Assembly: GCF_016918735.1 (NCBI RefSeq)
Contig: NZ_JAFFPR010000009.1
Location: 124,001-188,000, forward strand
Direction of reading: 5' to 3'
DNA length: 64,000 nt
DNA from: Leptospira abararensis
Lineage (GTDB): Bacteria > Spirochaetota > Leptospiria > Leptospirales > Leptospiraceae
The translations under genes were made by a program, and so were the position numbers. Below, piece by piece: positions 30,173 through 41,544 of this stretch; the stretch's first letter is position 1, and every line of letters starts with the position of its first letter. The notes beneath the pieces are model-generated. The model saw only the letters and a list, made by a program, of their open reading frames with translations. It ran no database searches and was not told the DNA's origin.

Positions 30173-32227
30173 ATGGGATTATACCAAGATATAAAAGGCA
30201 AACAGGAGTTATTTGATGCGGTCCAAAAAAGATTGGGACCTGAAAAAGCAAAATTTATAGAAAAAGCTTACAATATTGCGGACAAAATGCACGAAGGACA
30301 AAAACGTTTGTCTGGGGAACCTTATATCATCCATCCCATGAATGTTGCTTCTGTATTAGATGAACTTGGATTAGATGAAAGGGCCATTGCAGCCGGGCTT
30401 TTGCATGATGTGGTGGAGGATACTAGTTACAGCAAAGAAGATATGGCGCGTGAGTTTGGTGAAGACATAGCAGCACTTGTAGAAGGTGTGACTAAAATTT
30501 CTGAAATCAAGTCACAATCGAAAGAGACGGAAGCCGCAGAAAATATCCGCAAGATGTTGCTGGCAACGATCAAAGATGTGCGGGTGATGTTAATCAAACT
30601 GGCTGATAAAACGCATAATGTTCGAACATTAAAATTCCAGCCTGAAGAAAAACAAAAACGAATCGCAAAAGAAGTTCTGTCATTATACGCACCTATTGCT
30701 GGTAGACTTGGTGTTTATAAAGTAAAGTTTGAGTTGGAAGATTTGGCTTTTCAATCTCTCCACCCAGAAGAATACCAAGAAATTAAAAAACGTGTCTCTG
30801 CCAAAAAATCAGAGCGCGATGAATACATTGAAAAAATAAAAATTATCCTAAAACAAAGGTTAGCTGAAATTAGTATTGATGCTCGTATTGATGGACGAGC
30901 GAAACATTTTTATTCGATTTATCGAAAAATGGTGACCAAGGAAAAATCATTTTCTGAAATTTTTGATCTACGTGCTGTTCGGATCATTACAAATGAAATT
31001 AAGGATTGTTATGGAGTTCTTGGAATTGTTCATACATTATGGACACCGATTCCCGGTAGGTTTAAAGACTATATCGCAACACCGAAAACGAATTTATACC
31101 AATCTCTACATACTACTGTTTTTGGTCCCGATGGTCGCCCTATGGAAGTACAGATTCGTACCAAAGATATGAATGCCATTGCCGAAAACGGTGTGGCTGC
31201 TCACTGGGCTTATAAAGAATCCACAAACCTATCCAGAACTTCTGTTATATTGCAGAATGGTGTAGAAAATGCCTTCCGGATGAAATGGTTAGAAATTCTA
31301 AAATCTTGGCAAGACCCAAGCCTTGATTCGAAAGAATTTATGGAAGAACTACAATACGATCTCCATGAAGATGAGGTTTTTGTTTTTACCCCTAAGGGTG
31401 AAATCATAGAGATGCCTAAGGGTGCCACTGTGCTTGATTATGCTTTCCGAATCCATACCGATGTAGGCCTTCATGCCCGCGGAGGGAAGGTAAATGGACG
31501 AATGGTTACACTTCGTACGGAATTAAAGTCTGGGGATCAGGTAGAAATTATCACTGAAAAAAGTTCCAAACCTTCTCCTATTTGGCTACGGATTGTGAAA
31601 ACTTCTGGCGCAAGACAGAAGTTACGTGCTTATTTTCGAAAATTACAAGAAGACTCTCAAAGGGAAACGATTGGTTCTGTATTGGAAGCATCAGCATCTG
31701 GTGTTGATGAAAATACAATCAAGGAAATCAAAAAAGTAAAAATCAAAAAACCACATAAGGCACACCCACACCAAGAAGAATCCAAAGAATTTGGTATCTC
31801 TGTTGCTGGTTGGAATGATGTGCCGGTTAGGGTAGCTTCTTGTTGTACACCGATCCCTGGGGATGAAATTATTGGATTTATTACCCGAGGTAGGGGAGTG
31901 AGTGTTCATAAAAAAGATTGCACGACCGCAACCAAACAACTTGAGTGGATGAAAACTATTCCTGTTCGTTGGGAAGGACCAGGGGAACCGATTCCAATTC
32001 AAATTGAAGTACGAGCCAAAGATGTGCAAGGAATCTATTTATCAATGGTGGAATCCATTTCTAGCACTGAAACGAATATTTTGGAAGCGGGAGCTTCTTC
32101 TCATCCTAATGGAACTCTTACCGCCAAATTTATGTTAGAAGTGGATCATTTAGATCAGTTGAAGGAAATTTTGGAAAACTTACGAATGATCCAGGGTGTT
32201 GTTTTTGCTGAGCGAGTTAAAAAATAA
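30173..32227 (+). CDS. rel: (p)ppGpp synthetase/hydrolase of the RelA/SpoT family
   Basis: 684 residues with the full long-RSH layout. HD hydrolase domain at the start (AGLLHDVVEDT, with conserved HD), synthetase domain (GRAKHFYSIYRKM, FDLRAVRI, YQSLHTTV), TGS domain (FVFTPKGEIIEMPKGATVLDYAF), a conserved-cysteine region (VASCCTPIPGDEIIGFITRGRGVSVHKKDC) and a C-terminal ACT domain. The intact HD pair suggests it both makes and degrades the alarmone. It abuts nadC and overlaps the convergent GH13 gene by 11 bases. Confidence 0.96.
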   Translation: MGLYQDIKGKQELFDAVQKRLGPEKAKFIEKAYNIADKMHEGQKRLSGEPYIIHPMNVASVLDELGLDERAIAAGLLHDVVEDTSYSKEDMAREFGEDIAALVEGVTKISEIKSQSKETEAAENIRKMLLATIKDVRVMLIKLADKTHNVRTLKFQPEEKQKRIAKEVLSLYAPIAGRLGVYKVKFELEDLAFQSLHPEEYQEIKKRVSAKKSERDEYIEKIKIILKQRLAEISIDARIDGRAKHFYSIYRKMVTKEKSFSEIFDLRAVRIITNEIKDCYGVLGIVHTLWTPIPGRFKDYIATPKTNLYQSLHTTVFGPDGRPMEVQIRTKDMNAIAENGVAAHWAYKESTNLSRTSVILQNGVENAFRMKWLEILKSWQDPSLDSKEFMEELQYDLHEDEVFVFTPKGEIIEMPKGATVLDYAFRIHTDVGLHARGGKVNGRMVTLRTELKSGDQVEIITEKSSKPSPIWLRIVKTSGARQKLRAYFRKLQEDSQRETIGSVLEASASGVDENTIKEIKKVKIKKPHKAHPHQEESKEFGISVAGWNDVPVRVASCCTPIPGDEIIGFITRGRGVSVHKKDCTTATKQLEWMKTIPVRWEGPGEPIPIQIEVRAKDVQGIYLSMVESISSTETNILEAGASSHPNGTLTAKFMLEVDHLDQLKEILENLRMIQGVVFAERVKK

Positions 32228-33608
32228 ACCATTGCACTTGGTTGGGTGCTAATTGGAAATACATTCCTTCTTCCGACTTAGTTTGCGGAAAAGTTTTTCC
32301 TGTGACCAAATCCGTTAAATTTGGTTGAAATTGGATTCCTTCCTGGAAGGGAATCCAACCTGATACTTCAAAAGTTTGTTCATTCCAAAGGAAAAGTTCT
32401 GTCGTTTTTTCATATTCAATTGATTTAACGAAAACGGAACTACCGCCAAATTCCTTATAGTTGGGCCAAAAAACAAAACTATATTGTTTTCGTTTTGCGG
32501 CCGTCAGAAGTGCTCGCTGATAAAATTCTATAGAGCTAAGATCTGTTTCTTCGATGTCTGTATGGATCATCTGGACAGGAATTTTTTGGGTGGATCCCAT
32601 CTCTTGTCCGGCATGGAATAACAAAATACAATCAGAAGCACAAAGAAGACTAAAGTAAGCATGGGAGTTTTCACCAAATTGATGTTTGGCTCTTTCTTCG
32701 TCATGGTTTTCTAAAAATCGAATTTTTTTTAGACTAGAATTTTCCCTTAGGTTTTGAGAAATAAAATTGAAGTTTTGATTTTTGAAGGCATCGTACATAG
32801 ACTTATCATAACAGGCATCAAATCCTAAGCTGAGGAGTCTATCCTCCATCCCCCAATATACTTCCGCATAGAATTTAAAATGGGGAAATTCTTCTCGAAC
32901 AGATTGGATCACACGGCTCCAATCGTAAAAAGATTTTTTTCCATGATTTTTTTCAAAAACATCAGGAAGAAGTAACATTGCCATATCGCAACGAACACCA
33001 TCACTCTGTTTGGCGATATTTTTTAAGATCTCAATCTGTTTTTTCTCTACATTCGGGTTTGAAAAATCCCATTGGACGGTATCGGTCCAACCATCAAAAT
33101 AAGGATCTCTTCCATGCACGTATATGTTCCCGTTCGGATGCAAAAAAGAATTTTTAGATGAAACGGATTCACTTGCGATTAAAAATAGATCAGGATTGGA
33201 ATCAACAAGAGGGGAGTCAATGGCCATGTGGTTTGGCACAAAGTCTAAGATTAGTTTTTTTCCCAATCGTTTTAAGTTTGTATGAAGGTTGTTAAAGTTC
33301 TTCTCCCTTGAGACAAGGGTGTCAGGTAAATATTCGAAAATAGCATAGGGCGATCCGTAAATATCGTCTAACTCTAGGTTTTGTTTTACGGAGTGGTAGT
33401 TGGGTTGAAGTTCCGGCATGGTTCGTGCAATAGACCTAGACTTGGGGCTATTTTTCCAGACTCCCATGAGCCAAATTTCATCTGCCCAAAGAAAGGATGG
33501 GGAGTTTTTTAGGTCAAGGATCAGAGAATCTAAAGGTTCCTTCTTTTTTGCACAAAAAAGCCTTGAGCCTATCTCGTACAAATGGATTTGATGGAAGGGA
33601 TGTTTCAT
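32217..33608 (-). CDS. GH13 alpha-amylase-family glycosidase
   Basis: 463 residues. Family GH13 signatures are visible: LDFVPNHMAIDSP (region I), DGVRCDMAMLL with the nucleophile Asp (region II), FYAEVYWGMEDRLL with the acid Glu (region III) and RFLENHDEERA (region IV). No signal peptide, so cytoplasmic; the substrate (alpha-glucan, maltodextrin or a small glucoside) is not evident. ATG 33608 is the conservative start; a TTG at 33620 is preceded by AAGGAGGAG about 14 bases off. Either start overlaps the 5' end of the divergent lipoprotein gene. Confidence 0.85.
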   Translation of the reverse strand: MKHPFHQIHLYEIGSRLFCAKKKEPLDSLILDLKNSPSFLWADEIWLMGVWKNSPKSRSIARTMPELQPNYHSVKQNLELDDIYGSPYAIFEYLPDTLVSREKNFNNLHTNLKRLGKKLILDFVPNHMAIDSPLVDSNPDLFLIASESVSSKNSFLHPNGNIYVHGRDPYFDGWTDTVQWDFSNPNVEKKQIEILKNIAKQSDGVRCDMAMLLLPDVFEKNHGKKSFYDWSRVIQSVREEFPHFKFYAEVYWGMEDRLLSLGFDACYDKSMYDAFKNQNFNFISQNLRENSSLKKIRFLENHDEERAKHQFGENSHAYFSLLCASDCILLFHAGQEMGSTQKIPVQMIHTDIEETDLSSIEFYQRALLTAAKRKQYSFVFWPNYKEFGGSSVFVKSIEYEKTTELFLWNEQTFEVSGWIPFQEGIQFQPNLTDLVTGKTFPQTKSEEGMYFQLAPNQVQWFIF

Positions 33609-35447
33609 AACAAAGTTCAACTACTCAAGTATAGCTCCTCCTTACGCAAGTTCCTTTTGGTTGGTTTGACAGGACTTTTGTCAATGCTCTTTACCTTAAA
33701 TTGTTCTGAAGAAGATACAAAAGAATCATTGTCCAAAGTAAATGACCTTCCTTGGCAGGGAGATTTGGCTTCCATTCCAAATGCTCTTCGCGCGAAAAAT
33801 CCCGTCGCGGATCCAAAAGCGAAAAAAGGAGGAAAGATTCGAGTTTATTCTCACCAGTTCCCTAAATCTTTAAATTATTATCTGGATCAGTTTACAACCA
33901 CGGCTCGTATCTTCACAAGTTTGTATGAACCTCTCACCGGTTATCATCCCCTCACTTTAGAAACGATCCCCCATTTAGCAAGGGAATGGAAGATCTCACC
34001 TGATAAAAAGAAATTTACATTTTATCTAGATCCGAACGCTCGTTGGTCTGATGGAAAATCGGTAACGGCAGACGATGTTATCTTTACTTATGATACCATC
34101 ATGAATCCAAAAAATGGAACCGCCGTTTTTCGTGTCTCTTTATCAAGATTCTTAAAACCAGTGAAATTGGATGACCTAACAGTCGTATTCGAAGCAAAAG
34201 AAGTTCATTGGAATAACTTTAATGATGTGGCTTCTTCTATCTTTATCCTTCCGAAACACCATTTTGAGGGAAAAGATTTTAACAAAGAAAATATGGAATT
34301 TCCTGTAGTCTCTGGCCCATACAAAATTACCGAAGTAAAAAAGAATCGTTATATCAAACTCGAAAGACGAGGGGACTGGTGGCAAAGAGCCTATCCTTTC
34401 AATGAAGGTCGTAATAACTTTGATCAAATTGTCTATAAAGTATATAACGAAGAAGCTGTAGCACTCCAAGCATTTAAAAAAGGAGACATTGATATCTATC
34501 CTGTTTATTCCGCTTTTGTTTGGGTAGAAGAAGCAAAAGGAGAACCTTTTGATAAAAATTGGATTGCTAAACAAAGGATATTTAATTTAAAACCCATTGG
34601 ATTTCAAGGTTGGGCCATGAATTCAAGACGTTCTATCTTCTCTGACAAACGTGTAAGAGAAGCAATGAACCTACTTGTGGATCGAAAACTCATGATCGAC
34701 AAACTTGCGTATGGTGAGTATGATCCCACAAATAGTTATTATCCAGACTTCTATTTAGGTGGAGAAAAAAATCCAAACCAACCTACTGAATTCAGTATTG
34801 AAAAAGCAAGGAAACTACTCGCAGAAGCGGGTTGGAAACCAAACGCAGAAGGAATTTTGGAAAAGGATGGAAAACCATTTCAGTTCTCTATTTTAGATCG
34901 TGATAAAAAAACAGAAAAATATTTCACCGTTTTTTTGGAGAAAGCCAAGGAAGTGGGAATTCGAGCATCGATTGATACTTTAGATTTGGCTGCTTGGAGT
35001 GAAAGAGTCGATAAGTATGATTTTGATATGACCTGGGCCGCTTGGGGATCGGGAATTTTTAAAGATCCTGAATCGCAATGGCTTTCGAAATATGCCGATG
35101 AAGCCGGACAACCCAACTTACCTGGTCTTAAGATGGCAGAGGTGGACAAACTCATCGAAAAACAAAAAACAGAATTTTCTGTCGCCAAAAGAAATGAGAT
35201 CTTAAAACAAATCGATCGTATCGTATATAAAGAGTATCCTTATGTTTTGTTATGGCACTTACCGAGCACAAGACTATTATATTGGCAAAAATACGGAGTG
35301 CCTAACCTTCCTCTAGGAAAGTATGGAGATGAAAGTTTTTCTTCTGACTACTGGTGGTATGATGAAGAAAAAGATAAAAAGTTATCCGAGGCTTTGTCCA
35401 AAAAAGAAAAATTTACAGATTACGAAGCTGTGGTTCGTTGGAAGTAG
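33582..35447 (+). CDS. peptide-type ABC transporter substrate-binding lipoprotein
   Basis: 621 residues, solute-binding family 5 (OppA/DppA-like). The signal region has a charged start, the core FLLVGLTGLLSMLF and lipobox TLNC. Family blocks: FTTTARIFTSLYEPLTGYHP, ARWSDGKSVTADDVIFTYD, VVSGPYKI and the C-terminal LLWHLPSTRLLYW. It would capture peptides or another solute in the periplasm. No permease or ATPase gene adjoins it. The start is uncertain: ATGs at 33582, 33591 and 33600 are all in frame. Followed after 10 bases by the kinase-like gene. Confidence 0.9.
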   Translation: MDLMEGMFHNKVQLLKYSSSLRKFLLVGLTGLLSMLFTLNCSEEDTKESLSKVNDLPWQGDLASIPNALRAKNPVADPKAKKGGKIRVYSHQFPKSLNYYLDQFTTTARIFTSLYEPLTGYHPLTLETIPHLAREWKISPDKKKFTFYLDPNARWSDGKSVTADDVIFTYDTIMNPKNGTAVFRVSLSRFLKPVKLDDLTVVFEAKEVHWNNFNDVASSIFILPKHHFEGKDFNKENMEFPVVSGPYKITEVKKNRYIKLERRGDWWQRAYPFNEGRNNFDQIVYKVYNEEAVALQAFKKGDIDIYPVYSAFVWVEEAKGEPFDKNWIAKQRIFNLKPIGFQGWAMNSRRSIFSDKRVREAMNLLVDRKLMIDKLAYGEYDPTNSYYPDFYLGGEKNPNQPTEFSIEKARKLLAEAGWKPNAEGILEKDGKPFQFSILDRDKKTEKYFTVFLEKAKEVGIRASIDTLDLAAWSERVDKYDFDMTWAAWGSGIFKDPESQWLSKYADEAGQPNLPGLKMAEVDKLIEKQKTEFSVAKRNEILKQIDRIVYKEYPYVLLWHLPSTRLLYWQKYGVPNLPLGKYGDESFSSDYWWYDEEKDKKLSEALSKKEKFTDYEAVVRWK

Positions 35448-35457
35448 AAATTAAGTA

Positions 35458-36540
35458 GTGCAAGAGAAAAAAGGTCCAATTAAAGGGATTCGAGATAAGC
35501 TCACCCAACTCTGGAGCCAATACCCAAACTGGGGAAAAATTCCCCAGTTTCTGGAGTTATTGGAAAAAGGCCTCGACAAAGAGCTGTTTGTTGATCCTGA
35601 TAAAAAAGAAATTCCTATTCCGCTGGAAGACCTTCCTGTTGATGAAGTTTTACGGAAGTCTGGTTTTTTTCGTAATCTTTATGAAAGACTTTTTCCAGTT
35701 TCCCATGTATTTCGAATCACCTATCGATATGATCGTGAATTTTTGGATAACTTTATGCCACTATCTCGAGACGGGTATATTGGTCGTGGTTCTTATAAAT
35801 TTGTTTACAAACTTCCTTGGAACCAGGTGGTTAAAATTGGAAAGTCTAAGTTACCTTCGGATGTAATCTTTGGATCTCTTTTCAAAGAAGTGGGGCGAGA
35901 TATTACTCGATTTTTAAAACCAGAGGAAATTGAGTTAAGAGATTTTTTAAAAGCCCAAACTTTCCGCGATTCCAAAAAAGATGAAATTGATTTTAAATTC
36001 AAACGTTTGGGTTTGGAGAGATTACATTACTGGAAACTAAAATCTCTGATTCCTGATTTGGTGGTACCCACTCGATTTTTTATGGGACTGCGTGTTCGAA
36101 ACAATCCTTTTGGAATTCCCAATATCACTCTCACTCCATGTGACCAGCAGACTCTACTTGCTGGTAAACATCTAAAAGAATTTACAATACGTAATGAAAA
36201 ATTAGACCAAAATCCTATTTTGAATAAACTATTTCCCAAATGGAAATTGAATTTTGATTCTCATCGGTTTGGTGTGATTTCTAAATCCAAACTAAAAAAA
36301 ATTGCCGTGGATTTCAATCGTGTGATTGAAGTGACTAAGTTTTTAGCAGAAGAAGAAAAATTAATTTTTGATATCCATGCAGAAAATATCATCATCACTT
36401 TACCAGATTTTGAGTTAAAGATTTTTGACTTTCACGTATTCGATGATTATTTATATGAACCTTCCGAAGAGAATCCAACGCCAGAAATGGACCATATACT
36501 CATCATTGAAGAGTTTATTAAGTCATTTGAGTTGGACTAA
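35458..36540 (+). CDS. kinase-fold-like protein of unknown function
   Basis: 360 residues. The middle contains what looks like a protein-kinase N-lobe: a glycine-rich loop IGRGSYKFVYKLPW followed by VVKIGK with a candidate ATP-binding Lys. Near the C-terminus FDIHAENIIITLPDFELKIFDFHVFDD resembles a catalytic loop (D/HxxxN) and a DFG-like metal site (DFH). Similarity is weak and about 190 residues lie between. It may be an aminoglycoside-phosphotransferase-like or sugar kinase, or a pseudokinase. Start GTG 35458 has only a weak ribosome site. It lies between a peptide-binding lipoprotein and a membrane glycosyltransferase in one transcript. Confidence 0.65.
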   Translation: MQEKKGPIKGIRDKLTQLWSQYPNWGKIPQFLELLEKGLDKELFVDPDKKEIPIPLEDLPVDEVLRKSGFFRNLYERLFPVSHVFRITYRYDREFLDNFMPLSRDGYIGRGSYKFVYKLPWNQVVKIGKSKLPSDVIFGSLFKEVGRDITRFLKPEEIELRDFLKAQTFRDSKKDEIDFKFKRLGLERLHYWKLKSLIPDLVVPTRFFMGLRVRNNPFGIPNITLTPCDQQTLLAGKHLKEFTIRNEKLDQNPILNKLFPKWKLNFDSHRFGVISKSKLKKIAVDFNRVIEVTKFLAEEEKLIFDIHAENIIITLPDFELKIFDFHVFDDYLYEPSEENPTPEMDHILIIEEFIKSFELD

Positions 36541-36544
36541 TTTT

Positions 36545-38104
36545 ATGTTATTTTTCAAGCGGAATTTACCTTCCTTTTATATTCTTTCTTTCGTTTTTTT
36601 TGTGTTTGGTTTTTACCAAGCCTACAAGTGGAAATGGATTTGTGATGATGCATATATTAGTTTTGTGTATGCAAGAAATTTCTCCGAAGGTTTAGGCCTT
36701 GTTTTCCATTTGGGCGAAAGAGTGGAAGGATATACAAATTTTCTCTGGACCGTATTTTTATCGTTAGGTGGAAGTTTGGGAATTAAACCACAAACTCTGT
36801 CAGTTGGAACTGGGATTTTCTTTTATCTGTCTACCCTTTTGGTTTTTTTTAGAGAAGAGAATCGGATTTCACTCGGAAAAGTTTATCCTCTTCTTGTTGT
36901 TCATTTAGCAGTTTTTTATCATCTCTTTATTTTTGCAACTTCAGGTCTAGAGACCTCTCTATTCACTTTTTTAATCTGTTTCGGATTGCTGTTATGGGAA
37001 AAGGAAAATGATTTTCTTTTCCCCATCTTTTTTCTTTCGGCACTGGTTCGACCGGAAGGGGCACTCTTTTTATTTCTAGTTTCTTTGAACTGGATCTTTC
37101 GTAAAAAGTATTGGAAACCCTTTATATTTGGATTTTTGTTTTTATGTTTCCTTGGCTTTCGTTATTTTTACTACCAAGACATACTTCCCAATACCTTCTA
37201 TGCTAAAGGAAACAAAGGTGCTTATTTTTTACAGGGGATCTATTATTTCCTTTATTTCATTCAATCTTACCCATTGTACCTTTTAATTTTTTTGATTGCT
37301 GGGATTCAAATTGTTAAATCTCTACGGTATAAAAAGGAACTTCGGTTCCTTCTCTCTTCGGTTTTATTATATATTCTTTATGTTTTGTATGTCGGGGGGG
37401 ATTTTATGGGAAATCGTTTTTGGATTCCCATTTTGCCGTATCTCTCTTATTTGGCCTTTGTGCAAATCAACGAATGGGATTTACATTCACAAATTGAGTC
37501 CAATCGATCCTCATTGGTTACTTCGCTTTATATAAAAAATCGTCTTCTGGTTTCCTTTTTCTTTATTTTATCGACGGCTGTGTATACCGATCCTTTAAAA
37601 ATCAAAGGAACTCGGATTGCTGATTGGCACGGGATCGTCGAAGAACGGATGTTTTATGAAGACCATCTAATTCAAACTGATGGTTATGACTTGGGTGCAC
37701 TCTCTGATTTTCGCGTTGCCTTCTTTGGTGCGCAGGCACATTTTGTTTATTTTTTACGTCCTTCTTTTGCCTTTGAAGCCGAATCGGGATTGACTGATAG
37801 AGAATTTGCTAAGAAAAAAATTGAAACTCGTGGTAGGATTGGCCATGAAAGCGAACTAGAGAAAAAAGATTTAAGCGATCGTAAGATTGATATTCTCCTT
37901 GATAATCGCCTACATGGAGTTACGTTACCACATATTCAATACACTTGGAGAGGCATTCCAATTCGTTTTTATGTTTGGAATTATGATCCTATTAAATTCA
38001 AACACCTTTGTGTTCGGCCTGATTGGAATTGTGATGATTTGTTTGGTACCTTCCAGTCAAACCATTGGGATCCCAACCAATCAAAATCTTTTGGGCAGAA
38101 CTAA
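36545..38104 (+). CDS. polytopic membrane glycosyltransferase (GT-C type, ArnT/PMT-like)
   Basis: 519 residues with about 9-11 hydrophobic helices. The first loop after helix 1 has the acidic motif ICDDAYISFVYARNFSEGLG and later GERVEGYTNFLWT, the pattern of GT-C enzymes that use lipid-linked sugar donors. The last ~150 residues are soluble and would be periplasmic. ATG 36545 is 5 bases after the stop of the kinase-like gene; longer in-frame starts lie inside that gene. The end overlaps pgeF by one base. Acceptor unknown (protein or lipopolysaccharide). Confidence 0.83.
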   Translation: MLFFKRNLPSFYILSFVFFVFGFYQAYKWKWICDDAYISFVYARNFSEGLGLVFHLGERVEGYTNFLWTVFLSLGGSLGIKPQTLSVGTGIFFYLSTLLVFFREENRISLGKVYPLLVVHLAVFYHLFIFATSGLETSLFTFLICFGLLLWEKENDFLFPIFFLSALVRPEGALFLFLVSLNWIFRKKYWKPFIFGFLFLCFLGFRYFYYQDILPNTFYAKGNKGAYFLQGIYYFLYFIQSYPLYLLIFLIAGIQIVKSLRYKKELRFLLSSVLLYILYVLYVGGDFMGNRFWIPILPYLSYLAFVQINEWDLHSQIESNRSSLVTSLYIKNRLLVSFFFILSTAVYTDPLKIKGTRIADWHGIVEERMFYEDHLIQTDGYDLGALSDFRVAFFGAQAHFVYFLRPSFAFEAESGLTDREFAKKKIETRGRIGHESELEKKDLSDRKIDILLDNRLHGVTLPHIQYTWRGIPIRFYVWNYDPIKFKHLCVRPDWNCDDLFGTFQSNHWDPNQSKSFGQN

Positions 38105-38844
38105 TGGAGTTTTTACAAGCCATTTCCACCACCTTCGGTAAAGTCACCTACGGAACTGTCGGCAAACAAAGTTTAGATGATTTGAAAGAAAAATATCCGA
38201 CCTTCCCCAAAACGCCAGAAGGATGGGTAGGTTATATAAAAGATTGGGCAAAAGGGGAATGGAATGATCTTTCAAATAAGATTGTGATGCTTAATCAAGT
38301 TCATGGGGATGTCATCCATTCGATTTCCTCTGATTTGGAAACTAATGTTTCCTTTCCGCTATTTGCAGGAGATGGATTGTATACGGAAATACCAAATACC
38401 CTACTTGTCGTTCGCACGGCTGATTGTGTTCCAGTGTTTCTCTATTCCAACAAACGACCATTTGTTGCGGTAGTTCACTCTGGTTGGAAAGGAACGAGTT
38501 TAGGAATCACGGAACGATTGTTGGATGAAGTAGTAAGTAAGGGTTATGATTTAGCAGAGCTCCAAATGGAAATCGGACCTTATATTCAAGGTGGTGATTA
38601 TGAAGTGGGCGAAGATGTAGCTAGACATTTTCTTTCATTAGGGGAAGCAGTTTGTTTTCCAAAAGGAAATGGAAAGTTTTTATTGGATGTGGGTCTTGCG
38701 ATTGAAATGAAAGTGCGGGAGAGGTTTCGAAATTTAAATGGAATCAAAAATTCCCATATCAATGTTTTCCAAAGCCCTCTTTACTTTAGCCATAGAGCCA
38801 AAGAAGAGGGTCGAAATTTAAACTTTATACTTTGGGAATCTTGA
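38104..38844 (+). CDS. pgeF: PgeF/YfiH laccase-domain protein
   Basis: 246 residues of the YfiH/PgeF family, reported as a peptidoglycan editing factor and as a purine nucleoside phosphorylase in related proteins. Metal ligands are visible: NQVHGDVI (His), RTADCVPVF (Cys) and AVVHSGWKGTSLGI (His). The start ATG overlaps the stop of the glycosyltransferase gene by one base. Converges on the receiver gene with a 20-base overlap. Confidence 0.92.
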   Translation: MEFLQAISTTFGKVTYGTVGKQSLDDLKEKYPTFPKTPEGWVGYIKDWAKGEWNDLSNKIVMLNQVHGDVIHSISSDLETNVSFPLFAGDGLYTEIPNTLLVVRTADCVPVFLYSNKRPFVAVVHSGWKGTSLGITERLLDEVVSKGYDLAELQMEIGPYIQGGDYEVGEDVARHFLSLGEAVCFPKGNGKFLLDVGLAIEMKVRERFRNLNGIKNSHINVFQSPLYFSHRAKEEGRNLNFILWES

Positions 38845-39235
38845 GAAGAGTTTCTTTGATTTTTTCTAGGATTTTTTCTCGTTTGATGGGTTTTACAATA
38901 TAGTCCATTGCTCCATTTTCGAGAAGGGCTTTGATCACCGAAGGTGTATTTTCTTCGGAAATGAAAAGAATCCTTGGAAGTACACCCATTTCTTTCATAT
39001 CCCAGAATGCAGCATATCCATCTACCTCAGGAAGAAAAATTTCAATGGTAACAAGATCAATCTGCTGGCGGTTGTCTTTATACATTTGTAAAAGTTCTTT
39101 TCCGGTTTCGGCAACTCCGATGATTTTGAAACCTTCTGATTCCAAAATCTGTTGGAGTTGTTTGGATTGGAATTTGGAATTCTCTGCTATGAGAATCTGA
39201 TAAGGTCTGCCTGTCGGTCCGATGCCTGCTTGCAT
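38825..39235 (-). CDS. single-domain receiver with Glu at the phospho-acceptor position
   Basis: 136 residues, a CheY-like receiver with a 12-residue N-terminal extension. The canonical Asp is replaced by Glu65 (VTIEIFLPEVDGY, normally xxDxxMP), and the usual acidic pair is Glu18-Asn19 (ILIAENSKF). The switch Lys115 (IVKPIKRE) and Ser/Thr (FISEE) positions are kept. It may be locked in an active-like state or act as a phosphorylation-independent adapter. Last gene of the phosphohexomutase-argD-leuB operon, 15 bases after leuB. Confidence 0.88.
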   Translation of the reverse strand: MQAGIGPTGRPYQILIAENSKFQSKQLQQILESEGFKIIGVAETGKELLQMYKDNRQQIDLVTIEIFLPEVDGYAAFWDMKEMGVLPRILFISEENTPSVIKALLENGAMDYIVKPIKREKILEKIKETLLKIPKV

Positions 39236-39250
39236 GATGTTCTCCGTAGT

Positions 39251-41540
<2,290 letters not shown>

Positions 41541-41544
<4 letters not shown>

